DNA of 64,000 nucleotides from Candidatus Chloroploca sp. Khr17 (GTDB taxonomy: Bacteria > Chloroflexota > Chloroflexia > Chloroflexales > Chloroflexaceae): the NCBI RefSeq assembly GCF_004138165.1, contig NZ_RYFF01000014.1:53555-117554 (forward strand), given 5' to 3'. Positions 45,591 to 54,154 of the stretch are shown in pieces; positions within the stretch are counted from its first letter, which is position 1; every line of letters starts with the position of its first letter. The translations under genes were made by a program, and so were the position numbers. Below the pieces are notes generated by a model. It ran no database searches. It was not told the DNA's origin and was given only the letters and a program-made list of their open reading frames with translations.

Positions 45591-45711
45591 GCACAGAGGG
45601 CAAGTTTTTTGACGCAAAGGCGCGAAGGCGCAAAGGTTTGGATGGAGCGGCGCACAGAGGGCAAGTTTTTTGACGCAAAGGCGCGAAGGCGCAAAGGTTT
45701 GGATGGAGCGG
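45591..45711 (+). repeat. 61-bp tandem duplication of the GACGCAAAGGCGC repeat
   Basis: Two copies (45591-45651 and 45652-45711) are identical apart from the last base. Each contains TTTTTTGACGCAAAGGCGCG. Related single copies are at 46464, 48970, 53461 and 60437. Confidence 0.9.
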
Positions 45712-45733
45712 TATGCGTAGCTTTCTGCATAGA

Positions 45734-45762
45734 TTGACAAGCGACGGCCCGTGTGCTACCTT
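45734..45762 (+). promoter_or_regulatory. Promoter of the pyr operon
   Basis: Consensus -35 TTGACA (45734-45739), 17-nt spacer, -10 TACCTT (45757-45762). The GTGTG-TACCTTTA segment around the -10 recurs in the promoter at 49274-49302. Confidence 0.65.
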
Positions 45763-45769
45763 TAGCTAG

Positions 45770-45802
45770 CCTTTAACGCAGCCCTGTGAGGCTGTAAAGG
45801 AG
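45770..45802 (+). promoter_or_regulatory. PyrR-binding loop in the pyr leader
   Basis: The segment has the conserved layout of the PyrR anti-antiterminator: CTTTAACGCAGCCC, then TGTGAGGCTGTAAAGGAG. TTTAAC pairs toward GTAAAGG and GCAGCC pairs with GGCTGT, presenting the CCTGTGAGG loop. In Bacillus PyrR with UMP binds this structure and favours termination. Here its 3' side also carries AAAGGAG, the ribosome site of the leader ORF at 45808. Confidence 0.8.
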
Positions 45803-45807
45803 TGCTT

Positions 45808-45864
45808 ATGAGCAAGTATTGCGCGTCAGTATGGCGCGAAGCGAGCCTGACCCGTGTACCCTGA
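45808..45864 (+). CDS. Putative 18-residue pyr leader peptide
   Basis: Translates as MSKYCASVWREASLTRVP. AAAGGAG lies 7 nt before the ATG and belongs to the PyrR-binding structure. The stop codon TGA (45862-45864) falls in the loop of the downstream terminator, so a translating ribosome would cover the left arm. No pyrimidine-specific codon run is evident. A regulatory rather than protein function is inferred. Confidence 0.5.
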   Translation: MSKYCASVWREASLTRVP

Positions 45865-45889
45865 TGCCAGGGTGGGGTCAGGTTTTTTT
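45846..45889 (+). terminator. Intrinsic terminator in the pyr leader
   Basis: CCTGACCC (45846-45853) pairs with GGGTCAGG (45875-45882); an inner ACCCT pairs with AGGGT. Seven Ts follow (45883-45889). With the PyrR-binding loop upstream this forms an attenuator. Confidence 0.85.
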
Positions 45890-45907
45890 GTGTTTCCAGC
45901 GCTATGA

Positions 45908-46462
<555 letters not shown>

Positions 46463-46463
46463 T

Positions 46464-46520
46464 TGGAGGCGCGGAGGAGTCTAACGCAGAGGCGCGGAGG
46501 CGCAGAGGCGCGGAGGGGGC
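46464..46520 (+). repeat. Short GAGGCGCGGAGG repeat tract between pyrR and pyrB
   Basis: Several GAGGCGCGGAGG and GGCGCAGAGG units fill the 62-bp gap. The G-rich end supplies the purine-rich site before pyrB. It belongs to the same repeat family as 45591-45711. Confidence 0.7.
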
Positions 46521-46524
46521 GAAG

Positions 46525-47460
46525 ATGGAGATGGTGAGTAGGCGGCGGCGGCATGTCATTGATCTTGATGAGATGACGGCGGCGGAGATCGAAGAAATCC
46601 TTGAGCTTACCGAGAGCATGAAAGAAGTGCTTGCGCGTGAGATCAAGCAAGTACCGACCTTGCGTGGGCGAACGGTCGTCAATATGTTTTTTGAGGATAG
46701 TACGCGGACGCGGATCAGCTTCGAGTTGGCGGCGAAAGCGTTGTCGGCGAATGTCGTCTCGTTTAGTGCGCGGGGAAGCAGTGTTGAAAAGGGTGAGTCA
46801 CTGATTGACACCGTGCGCACCTTGCAGGCGCTTGGGGCTGATATGGTGGTCATACGGCACAGCCAAGCGGGGGCACCGTATCTGGTGGCCCAGCATTTTG
46901 CGGGGGCGGTCATCAATGCAGGCGACGGACGGCATGCGCACCCGACGCAAGCCTTGCTTGACCTCTTTACGATTCGGGAGCGACTGGATCGCATCCGCGG
47001 GTTGAAGGTCGTGATTGTTGGCGACATCCTGCACAGTCGTGTCGCCCGTTCGGATCTGTGGGGGTTGACCCGACTGGGGGCGCATGTCACGCTTTGTGCG
47101 CCGCCAACCTTGCTGGGGCCGGCCCACTTTTGGACAGCGACGTGGCCGCAGATTAGCATCAGCCATCGACTTGACGAAGCGCTTGAAGGGGCCGACGTCG
47201 TGATGGTGTTGCGTCTGCAAAAAGAGCGGATGCATGCGGGCTTATTGCCTTCATTGCGCGAGTATAGTCGAGCCTATGCACTGACCCCTGAGCGGCTCGA
47301 GCGACTTGGGGCCGAGACATTGATCATGCATCCAGGGCCGATGAACGAAGGAGTCGAAATCTGGCCTGAGGCGGCGACGGCCCCCAACTCGGTGATTGAA
47401 GCCCAGGTAACCAACGGTGTCGCGGTACGGATGGCGTTACTCTACTGGCTGGCGGGATAG
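46525..47460 (+). CDS. pyrB: Aspartate carbamoyltransferase catalytic chain
   Basis: 311 residues. Carbamoyl-phosphate site FFEDSTRTRISFELAA, then GSSVEKGESLIDTVRTL, and HPTQALLDLFTIRER; aspartate side VMVLRLQKERM and MHPGPMNEGVEI. No pyrI regulatory chain is present. It catalyses the committed step of pyrimidine synthesis. pyrC follows 12 bp later. Confidence 0.95.
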   Translation: MEMVSRRRRHVIDLDEMTAAEIEEILELTESMKEVLAREIKQVPTLRGRTVVNMFFEDSTRTRISFELAAKALSANVVSFSARGSSVEKGESLIDTVRTLQALGADMVVIRHSQAGAPYLVAQHFAGAVINAGDGRHAHPTQALLDLFTIRERLDRIRGLKVVIVGDILHSRVARSDLWGLTRLGAHVTLCAPPTLLGPAHFWTATWPQISISHRLDEALEGADVVMVLRLQKERMHAGLLPSLREYSRAYALTPERLERLGAETLIMHPGPMNEGVEIWPEAATAPNSVIEAQVTNGVAVRMALLYWLAG

Positions 47461-47472
47461 ATGAGGTAAGCA

Positions 47473-48966
47473 ATGCGCTATATTATCAAACACGGATCAA
47501 TTATTGATCCTGCCCGTCGGGTCGCCACGGTGGGCGACATCGTTATCTGCGATGGTGTCGTCGAGCAAGTGAGCGAGTTGGCCGATTTGCATGCAGAGAC
47601 CGAAAGCATCGGGGATGACATCGAAATCATCAACGCACGCGGAGCGGTCATCGCCCCAGGTTTTACCGACTTGCACACGCATTTGCGGGAGCCTGGCGAA
47701 GAGCAGAAAGAGACGATCGCGACGGGCACGCTCGCGGCGGCGCGTGGAGGCTTCACGACCGTCTGTGCGATGCCGACGACGCGACCAACACCCGATACGG
47801 CAGCGGTCGTGCGCCATGTGCAGGCCCTGGCGCGACGCGAGGGGCATGTACGGGTTGATGTGATTGGTGCGTTGACCCAGGGATGCGCGGGCAAAGCGCT
47901 GGCCGATATGATCGAACTAAGCGAAGCGGGGTGCATTGCCTTTAGTGATGGAGGGCACCCGGTGGCTGATGCTGGTTTGATGCGCCAGGCAATGACCTAT
48001 GCCGCAGCGCTTGGCATTCCGGTGATGACCCATTGTGAAGAACCTGGTCTGACCCGAGGATGGGCGATGCACGAAGGGATTGTCAGCACCCGGCTGGGTT
48101 TGGCAGGCTTTCCTGCGGCAGCGGAAGAGGCGATGCTCGCGCGTGACATCGCGCTGGCGGAATTGACTGGGGTGCATTTGCATGTCTGCAATGTGAGCAC
48201 AGCGGGTGCGGTTGCGCTGCTGCGTACGGCACGGGCACGAGGGGTACGGATCACGGCTGAAGTCACGCCACATCATCTGACCCTCACGGATCGCTGGGTT
48301 CTGGGCAAACTTGTCCCGCACGAGACGGTGGCGGTGCCTGATGGTCCACCACCAGCGCCCTCATCATCGCGCAAAGGGCGGCGAAGTGCGCCTCCAGAGC
48401 AACTCATCCCCTCGTGGCTTGATCCAGCTTTGCTGGAACCGTATGACACAAGCACACGGGTGAGCCCACCCTTGCGTACGCAGACTGACGTTGATGCGCT
48501 GGTCGCGGGGTTACGGGACGGCACGATTGACGCGATTGCCACTGGGCATGCGCCGCAGGCGCGGGTGGATAAAGAGTGCGAATATGGGCTTGCCGCGCCG
48601 GGGATCAGCGGGCTCGAAACAGCGCTGGCGCTGGTACTCACGCTGGTCCATCGTGGCGAAATGGATCTGGTCAACCTGGTCGCGAAACTGACGGAAGGCC
48701 CGGCGCAGGTACTTGGGCGCTCGCCGGCGACCCTGCATCCTGGAGCGCGGGCGGACATCGTCATTTTTCAGCCTGATCAAGCCTGGAGGGTTGACGCAAG
48801 CCAATTTGCCTCGCGGGGGCGCAACACACCGCTGCATGGACAGCACCTGAAGGGCCAGGTGATGCTGACGATGGCGGCGGGCGAGATTGTCTTTCGGCGG
48901 GATCATTTTGGGCGGAGCGGGGAGCCTCGGCGGGCAACATCACGTCTGGACGGGTTTCTGGACTAG
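47473..48966 (+). CDS. pyrC: Dihydroorotase with an extra low-complexity insert
   Basis: 497 residues, about 60 more than usual class I enzymes. Metal motif TDLHTHLREPGEEQKET, then MTHCEEPGLTRG, LHVCNVSTAGAV, and EVTPHHLTLTD. At about 285-322 a Pro/Ser/Arg-rich insert (DGPPPAPSSSRKGRRSAPPE) precedes the substrate loop, which reads TRVSPPLRT instead of the usual N-P-P-L-R. The later ATGHAPQARVDKE segment holds the catalytic Asp-equivalent region but reads ATGHAP rather than ATDHAP. Confidence 0.9.
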   Translation: MRYIIKHGSIIDPARRVATVGDIVICDGVVEQVSELADLHAETESIGDDIEIINARGAVIAPGFTDLHTHLREPGEEQKETIATGTLAAARGGFTTVCAMPTTRPTPDTAAVVRHVQALARREGHVRVDVIGALTQGCAGKALADMIELSEAGCIAFSDGGHPVADAGLMRQAMTYAAALGIPVMTHCEEPGLTRGWAMHEGIVSTRLGLAGFPAAAEEAMLARDIALAELTGVHLHVCNVSTAGAVALLRTARARGVRITAEVTPHHLTLTDRWVLGKLVPHETVAVPDGPPPAPSSSRKGRRSAPPEQLIPSWLDPALLEPYDTSTRVSPPLRTQTDVDALVAGLRDGTIDAIATGHAPQARVDKECEYGLAAPGISGLETALALVLTLVHRGEMDLVNLVAKLTEGPAQVLGRSPATLHPGARADIVIFQPDQAWRVDASQFASRGRNTPLHGQHLKGQVMLTMAAGEIVFRRDHFGRSGEPRRATSRLDGFLD

Positions 48967-48969
48967 GCC

Positions 48970-49077
48970 GAATACCTTGCACATACGGCGGTTTTTTGAC
49001 GCAAAGGCGCAAAGGCGCAAAGGTTTTAGCGGAGGTGCGCTCACCCTTCGCAACTTAACGGCTTGGCGTGAGCTTCT
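48970..49077 (+). repeat. Dispersed repeat of the GACGCAAAGGCGC family
   Basis: It contains TTTTTTGACGCAAAGGCGCA and, further on, GGCTTGGCGTGAGCTT. The same order recurs at 53461-53561 and in part at 60437-60520. Confidence 0.75.
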
Positions 49078-49273
49078 TTGGATGGGATTGGGTCGGCTGT
49101 ATTTAGTTGTTAAGTCCAATAAATGGCTTACACGTAGGGTGCTGGCAAAGAGCCTGGGCGAGCCAGAGGGCGAGGAGAAAGGGAGCGCAAGGAATGGTGG
49201 TGACATGGCTTCTTGATGGGCTAAACAGGTACAATTCAGCGCCCTGACGGGTGAAGATAATCGGGGCAGAGAC

Positions 49274-49302
49274 TTGACAGCAGAATGACTTGTGTGTTAC
49301 CT
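49274..49302 (+). promoter_or_regulatory. Promoter of the ABC importer operon
   Basis: TTGACA (49274-49279), 17-nt spacer, TTACCT (49297-49302), or an 18-nt spacer to TACCTT. Transcription would give a leader of about 240 nt. The GTGTG-TTACCTTTA part closely resembles the pyr promoter at 45734-45762. Confidence 0.6.
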
Positions 49303-49547
49303 TTAACCAACCCTTAAACTAAGATTAATTGATTGGCCCTGCATGCCAACAAAAGAAAGAACGTGTAGGCAACGCTGCAACAACTCTGGTGGAGACCAGG
49401 GCTTTGTATGCATGGAGTGAGACAGACTCACTCTACTACTTTGGGATGATGAGGATGGGGGCGGTCTTCACAGCCTCCTTCACCTCTTCCAGCATAGCTG
49501 GTAGACATCTATATGGCTGATCGCTGTCTTGTCTACAGGAGGTACTC

Positions 49548-51398
49548 GTGTATCGCAAACGGCTCTTGACCTGGCTACTCGCCACGCTCGTGCTCACGAT
49601 GGTGCTCGCGGCGTGTGGCAGTGCCCCGCCCGCACAGGCTCCCACGTCTGAGCCACCCGCTGCTCAGGCAACCACGCCACCTTCGACCGAGGCCACTATG
49701 GCCCCACCGGCGGAGACTCCGACCGAAGCGCCGACCGAAGCGCCCGCTGCGACTGGGCGTGGTGCAGGTGATGTGCTGCGCATTCTTTACTGGCAGGCAC
49801 CCACGATTCTGAACACGCACCTTGCGGTTGGCACCAAAGACTGGGACGCATCGCGTCTGATTCTTGAGCCACTGGCCTCGATTGGCCCTGACGGAAAGCT
49901 CGTAGCCGAGCTGGTGACCGAGATTCCCACGGTTGAGAATGGAGGGATCGCTGAGGATCTGACCTCGATCACGTGGAAGCTGCGTGACGACATCAAGTGG
50001 TCAGATGGCAGTGACCTCACAGCGGCGGACGTCGTCTTCACGTATGAGTACTGTGCTGATGAAACAACGGCCTGCACGACAGCCAGTGCGTTTGACGGCA
50101 TTGCCTCGGTAGAAGCGGTGGATGACTACACCGTGAAGATCACCTGGGAGGCCCCCAACGCGAACTCATACAAGACCTTCACGAGCAACAGTGGGCGCAT
50201 CATTCAGAAGGCACAGTTTGAGAGCTGCATTGGTGCGGCTGCTTCGACTGACGCTGCCTGCCAGGCGGCCAATCTAGCGCCGATTGGCACTGGCCCGTAC
50301 AAGCTTGTTGACTTCCGTGTCGGCGATACGGTGCTCTATGACATCAACGAATTCTACCGCGACCCTGACAAGCCCTTCTTCCAGCGGGTCGAAATCAAGG
50401 GTGGTGGTGATGCACCTTCGGCAGCGCGTGCAGTCTTCCAGACAGGCGAAACCGACTGGGCCTGGAACTTGCAGGTTGAGGCTGCGGTCTTGCAGCAGCT
50501 GATCAACCAGGGTGGTCAGGGCGTACTGGTACCTTACAACACCGCCAATGTCGAGCGCATCTTGATCAACTTCACTAACGTTGATCCGGAGCTTGGTGAA
50601 GAGCGAGGCCAACTGAGCCAGCCGCACCCCTTCCTGACCGATTTGGCGGTGCGCCAAGCCCTCGCGTTATCGATTGATCGTCGGGCTATCTCGGAACAGC
50701 TCTATGGGCCGACCGGCTTCCCGACCTGTTCGTTGCTCTGGTACGAGCCATTTGCTTCAGGGCCAGACGACTTCTTTGGTGATTGTGAGCAGGATATTGA
50801 CGCTGCTAATGCGTTACTCGACGAAGCTGGTTGGGAACTTGGCGCGGATGGCGTTCGCGTCAAAGATGGCATTCGCCTGAGCGTCATCTTCCAGACGAGT
50901 GTGAACTCACTGCGCCAGAAGACCCAGGAGCTAATCAAGGCGAACTGGGAAGCGATTGGCGTAGAGACCGAACTGAAGAGTGTTGACGCCGGTGTCTTCT
51001 TTGGCAGCGATGTTGGCAACCCTGACAACATCGGGCACTTCTTTGCCGACATCCAGATGTACACCACCGGGGCAAGCGAGCCAGATCCCACATCGCACCT
51101 CTGCCAGTGGGTCTCGGAGCAAGCCTCGCAGAGCGAAAACGAGTGGCGTGGACAGAACAACATGCGTTGGCAGAACGCCGAGTATGATGCACTCTGTGCA
51201 GAGTTGCGGGCCGAGACCGACCCTGATCGGCAAGTCGAAATTGCACTCGCGATGGATGCGCTGATCAGTTCAGATGTTTCTATGATTCCATTGGTGGCAC
51301 GTCCGCGTGTGGCCGGTGCGAGCAACGCCCTCCGCGGTTACAACCCATCGGGTTGGGACTCGGAGTTGTGGGACGTAGCGAACTGGTATAAAGAGTAA
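49548..51398 (+). CDS. ABC transporter substrate-binding lipoprotein (family 5, peptide/nickel type)
   Basis: 616 residues from a GTG preceded by AGGAGG. Lipoprotein signal with lipobox LAAC, Cys23. A Pro/Thr/Ala/Glu-rich spacer (about 24-75) tethers the SBP_bac_5 domain: LEPLASIGPDGKLVAELV, SDGSDLTAADVVFTYEY, IGTGPYKLVDF, and VRQALALSIDRRAI. Ligand is unknown; the family binds peptides, nickel, sugars or opines. It is followed by a hairpin and two permease genes. Confidence 0.9.
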   Translation: MYRKRLLTWLLATLVLTMVLAACGSAPPAQAPTSEPPAAQATTPPSTEATMAPPAETPTEAPTEAPAATGRGAGDVLRILYWQAPTILNTHLAVGTKDWDASRLILEPLASIGPDGKLVAELVTEIPTVENGGIAEDLTSITWKLRDDIKWSDGSDLTAADVVFTYEYCADETTACTTASAFDGIASVEAVDDYTVKITWEAPNANSYKTFTSNSGRIIQKAQFESCIGAAASTDAACQAANLAPIGTGPYKLVDFRVGDTVLYDINEFYRDPDKPFFQRVEIKGGGDAPSAARAVFQTGETDWAWNLQVEAAVLQQLINQGGQGVLVPYNTANVERILINFTNVDPELGEERGQLSQPHPFLTDLAVRQALALSIDRRAISEQLYGPTGFPTCSLLWYEPFASGPDDFFGDCEQDIDAANALLDEAGWELGADGVRVKDGIRLSVIFQTSVNSLRQKTQELIKANWEAIGVETELKSVDAGVFFGSDVGNPDNIGHFFADIQMYTTGASEPDPTSHLCQWVSEQASQSENEWRGQNNMRWQNAEYDALCAELRAETDPDRQVEIALAMDALISSDVSMIPLVARPRVAGASNALRGYNPSGWDSELWDVANWYKE

Positions 51399-51406
51399 AG
51401 CTTTTG

Positions 51407-51447
51407 TTGGCCCCAAGCGGTCAGGATCACTGACCGCTTGGGGCCAA
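51407..51447 (+). terminator. Attenuating hairpin between binding protein and permeases
   Basis: A perfect 18-bp stem (51407-51424 and 51430-51447; TTGGCCCCAAGCGGTCAG) with loop GATCA. It lies 8 bp after the binding-protein stop and 14 bp before the permease start. Such hairpins let the binding protein be made in excess. Confidence 0.7.
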
Positions 51448-51461
51448 AGCAAGTGGTGCAT

Positions 51462-52421
51462 ATGGGTCGTTACATCATTCGGCGGATTTTGTTTGCCATC
51501 CCGACGCTGCTGGGCATCAGCCTGGTGATCTTTGCTGTCTTGGCGCTGGCACCTGGTGATCCACTCGCGCAGTTTGCCGCCGATCCATCGGTACCACCCG
51601 AGGTACGCGAGCAGATTCGCGTGTCGCTCGGGTTGAATGATCCCTGGTATATCCGCTATTTCAAATGGCTCGGGGCCTTGATGCGCGGCGACTGGGGTTT
51701 TTCGTTTGCGGCGCGCGTGCCGGTGATTGAGCTGATTGGGCAGCGGCTGCCGCAGACCTTGCAAGTGATTGGTCTAGCGTATATCATTTCGATTTGTTTG
51801 GCGATCCCAATTGGGATTATTTCGGCAGTGAAACCCTATTCAGCCTTTGATAATATTGCAACAACCTTTGCCTTTATTGGTTTTTCTGTACCCACCTTTT
51901 TTACCGGGCTTTTGCTTATCCTGATCTTCTCGGTCAACCTCCGCTGGCTGCCCTTTATCTACAACTCGACGCTGGAAGTTACCGACTGGAACAGCTTCTG
52001 GCAGCAGGTGAAGCAGATGATCATGCCAGTGACGGTGCTGGCCCTCTATCAGACAGGCACGCTGACCCGGTTTGTGCGGGCCTCGATGATGGAGAATCTG
52101 CCAATGGATTATACGCGGACGGCGCGGGCCAAAGGGTTGAACGAACGAAATGTGATTTTGTGGCACGTCTTGCGCAACAGCATGATTCCGGTGGCAACGC
52201 TGATCGCGCTTGGCGTACCGACGATCTTTACGGGGGCGATTGTCACCGAACAGATCTTTCGGATCAACGGCATTGGGGAGTTGCTGATCCGCTCGATCCA
52301 GAACTCAGACACCCCGGTGGTGATGGCGATCACCTTTATTTTTGCGGTGCTGGTCGTCAGTTTTAACTTGATTGTTGATGTGTTATATGGGGTTCTCGAT
52401 CCGAGAATCCGGTATGAGTAA
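51462..52421 (+). CDS. ABC transporter permease DppB/OppB-like
   Basis: 319 residues from the ATG at 51462; an upstream TTG at 51438 lies in the hairpin and is rejected. Six membrane helices; starts GRYIIRRILFAIPTLLGISL, and the EAA-type loop reads YTRTARAKGLNERNVILWHV. It forms a heterodimeric channel with the next gene product. Confidence 0.92.
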   Translation: MGRYIIRRILFAIPTLLGISLVIFAVLALAPGDPLAQFAADPSVPPEVREQIRVSLGLNDPWYIRYFKWLGALMRGDWGFSFAARVPVIELIGQRLPQTLQVIGLAYIISICLAIPIGIISAVKPYSAFDNIATTFAFIGFSVPTFFTGLLLILIFSVNLRWLPFIYNSTLEVTDWNSFWQQVKQMIMPVTVLALYQTGTLTRFVRASMMENLPMDYTRTARAKGLNERNVILWHVLRNSMIPVATLIALGVPTIFTGAIVTEQIFRINGIGELLIRSIQNSDTPVVMAITFIFAVLVVSFNLIVDVLYGVLDPRIRYE

Positions 52422-52431
52422 AGGAAGCGGC

Positions 52432-53397
52432 ATGTCAGAAGCCAATCCACCACTCGAAACAACGCCAGCAGCGTCGAGTCTGACCCTTCAGCAACTGTCA
52501 CGTCTACAACCAACGAAGGCACCACGGACGCTGTGGGGGGATGCGTGGCGGCGTTTCCGGCGGCACCGAATGGCCGTTGCCGGTGCGGTGATCTTTTGCT
52601 TGCTTGTGATCATGGTTGCCGTTGGGCCGCTCATTTATGGGGGTGACCCACGCAAAATTGATTTTGGCAAGAGCATGCTGCCGCCGAGTCTTGAGCATCC
52701 AATGGGCACCGATGATCTGGGGCGCGATATGCTGGCCCGCGTCATGCTTGGAGGGCGGGTGTCGCTCTCGGTTGGCGTTGCGGCGATGCTGATCTCGATT
52801 ACGGTTGGCACATTGATCGGGGCTATAGCTGGCTTTTTCGGTGGACGTATGGATAGCATCTTGATGCGTATCACCGATCTTTTTTTGGCCTTGCCTGTGG
52901 TACCCTTGCTCTTGCTTTTGATCTTCCTCTTTCGTGACACCTTGCGGCGTGCGCTTGGCCCAGAGACGGGCATTTTTGTTTTGATCGTCTTTGTGATCGG
53001 CATCTTGAACTGGATGACAGTTGCGCGGCTGGTACGGAGCTCCTTTCTTTCGTTGAAAGAGAAGGAATTTGTTGAAGCGGCGCGGGCCTTGGGCGTCACC
53101 GAGCCCAAGATCATGTTCAAGCATATTTTGCCGAACGCGCTGGGGCCGATCATCGTCGCGGCGACGATTGGCGTTGGGGCGGCGATCATCACCGAGTCGG
53201 TGCTTTCGTTCCTGGGGCTCGGGTTTCCGCCTGACGTACCAACGTGGGGGCGGCTGCTCTATGACGGGCAGAACTTTCTTGATTTTGCGGCGTGGATGGT
53301 CTTATTTCCCGGCTTTTTGATCTTTCTGGCGGTGCTGTGCATTAACTATGTGGGGGATGGCTTGCGCGACGCGCTTGATCCGCGTTCGCGGTTGTGA
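52432..53397 (+). CDS. ABC transporter permease DppC/OppC-like
   Basis: 321 residues from the ATG at 52432, which has AAAGGAAG 6 nt upstream; an ATG at 52414 overlaps the previous gene. Polar N-terminus, six membrane helices, MGTDDLGRDMLARVMLGGRVSL, and the EAA loop FVEAARALGVTEPKIMFKHI. A terminator follows and no ATPase genes are found, so the ATPases must come from elsewhere. Confidence 0.92.
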   Translation: MSEANPPLETTPAASSLTLQQLSRLQPTKAPRTLWGDAWRRFRRHRMAVAGAVIFCLLVIMVAVGPLIYGGDPRKIDFGKSMLPPSLEHPMGTDDLGRDMLARVMLGGRVSLSVGVAAMLISITVGTLIGAIAGFFGGRMDSILMRITDLFLALPVVPLLLLLIFLFRDTLRRALGPETGIFVLIVFVIGILNWMTVARLVRSSFLSLKEKEFVEAARALGVTEPKIMFKHILPNALGPIIVAATIGVGAAIITESVLSFLGLGFPPDVPTWGRLLYDGQNFLDFAAWMVLFPGFLIFLAVLCINYVGDGLRDALDPRSRL

Positions 53398-53431
53398 GTG
53401 GGGGTTTGTGCCGCGAGGAACTTTGCGCGAG

Positions 53432-53454
53432 AAACGCCAGCGATGCTGGCGTTT
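53432..53454 (+). terminator. Intrinsic terminator of the ABC importer operon
   Basis: AAACGCCAGC (53432-53441), loop GAT, GCTGGCGTTT (53445-53454), extending into TTCTC. It lies 34 bp after the last permease gene. Confidence 0.8.
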
Positions 53455-53460
53455 TTCTCA

Positions 53461-53561
53461 TTCAATACCTTGTAGATAAGGTGGTTTTTTTGACGCAAAC
53501 GCGCAGAGGCGCAGAGGTTTTGGGGTAGGTGTGCTAACCCTGGGCGGTTTGGCGTGAGCTT
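53461..53561 (+). repeat. Dispersed repeat of the GACGCAAAGGCGC family
   Basis: CAATACCTTGTAGATAAGG, then TTTTTTTGACGCAAACGCGC, and later GGTTTGGCGTGAGCTT. Same order as 48970-49077. It abuts the 79-bp repeat copy 2. Confidence 0.75.
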
Positions 53562-53578
53562 AGTAGTCGGTGAATTAC

Positions 53579-53657
53579 GTTTTCTGGCGTCCTCAGCCGT
53601 CCACGAATTGGGGCCACGAAGAAACGAAGAATTGCATCACAAAGCCTGGCTTCGTCT
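53579..53657 (+). repeat. 79-bp dispersed repeat, copy 2
   Basis: About 94 percent identical to 38652-38730 by my count (74 of 79). The remainder of 53398-53749 holds no recognisable gene. Confidence 0.85.
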
Positions 53658-53749
53658 CTTCGTGCGTGTTCTGTGTGGTCGGCGGCGCTCCCGGGAAATG
53701 TAGTTCCGAGACTACTTAGGGGCAAGGGATTGAGCCGAGGGGAGTTTGT

Positions 53750-54154
53750 ATGGGCGAGAAATTGACCTTGCGTCAGGAGATGGCGGCTGAGCGGTTGATG
53801 GAGGATGAGGGATTGACGGGTGATTTGCTTGATGAGCAGGCGGCACCGTTGATCCGATGGGCGACAGAGGCAGCGGTGAAGGTGGCGGCACCCGAGGCTT
53901 CGGAGGAGGAAGAGGAGGCCAGGTTGCGGGCGATTGTCCAGGCGGTGCGTCAGGTGGCACAGAGTGCGGGTGATGAACGTGACCCTGTGCGGCTGGTTGC
54001 GCTAGCCGAGGCGGCGTTGGCGGCGTTGCGCCCTGCGCGGCGGGTGCGACGGGTGCGCGGGACCCCGTCGCGTTTTCGTGCGCCGAGGGGGCACGGGCAA
54101 GCCGTGCCTGTACGACGGGGGCAGCGCCGGGCGGGGGGCGCGGGGCGGCGATGA
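53750..54154 (+). CDS. Small hypothetical protein running into a repeat tract
   Basis: 134 residues with GAGGGGAG 8 nt upstream. The first 95 residues look like a real acidic helical protein (TLRQEMAAERLMEDEGLTGD; APEASEEEEEARLRAIVQAV). The last 35 are Arg/Gly-rich and are encoded by the GGGCACGGGCAAGCCGTGCC repeats, so the original C-terminus may have been replaced by repeat insertion. No family is recognised. Confidence 0.45.
   Translation: MGEKLTLRQEMAAERLMEDEGLTGDLLDEQAAPLIRWATEAAVKVAAPEASEEEEEARLRAIVQAVRQVAQSAGDERDPVRLVALAEAALAALRPARRVRRVRGTPSRFRAPRGHGQAVPVRRGQRRAGGAGRR

Larger units (their letters stand above)
48967..49547. other. Intergenic region before the ABC importer
   Basis: 581 bp. 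A copy of the GACGCAAAGGCGC repeat occupies about 48970-49077. A promoter lies at 49274-49302. The leader after it contains GAGTGA/TCACTC and GTAGAC/GTCTAC pairs; the last places the ribosome site AGGAGG of the next gene next to a stem. No gene is recognised. Confidence 0.5.
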
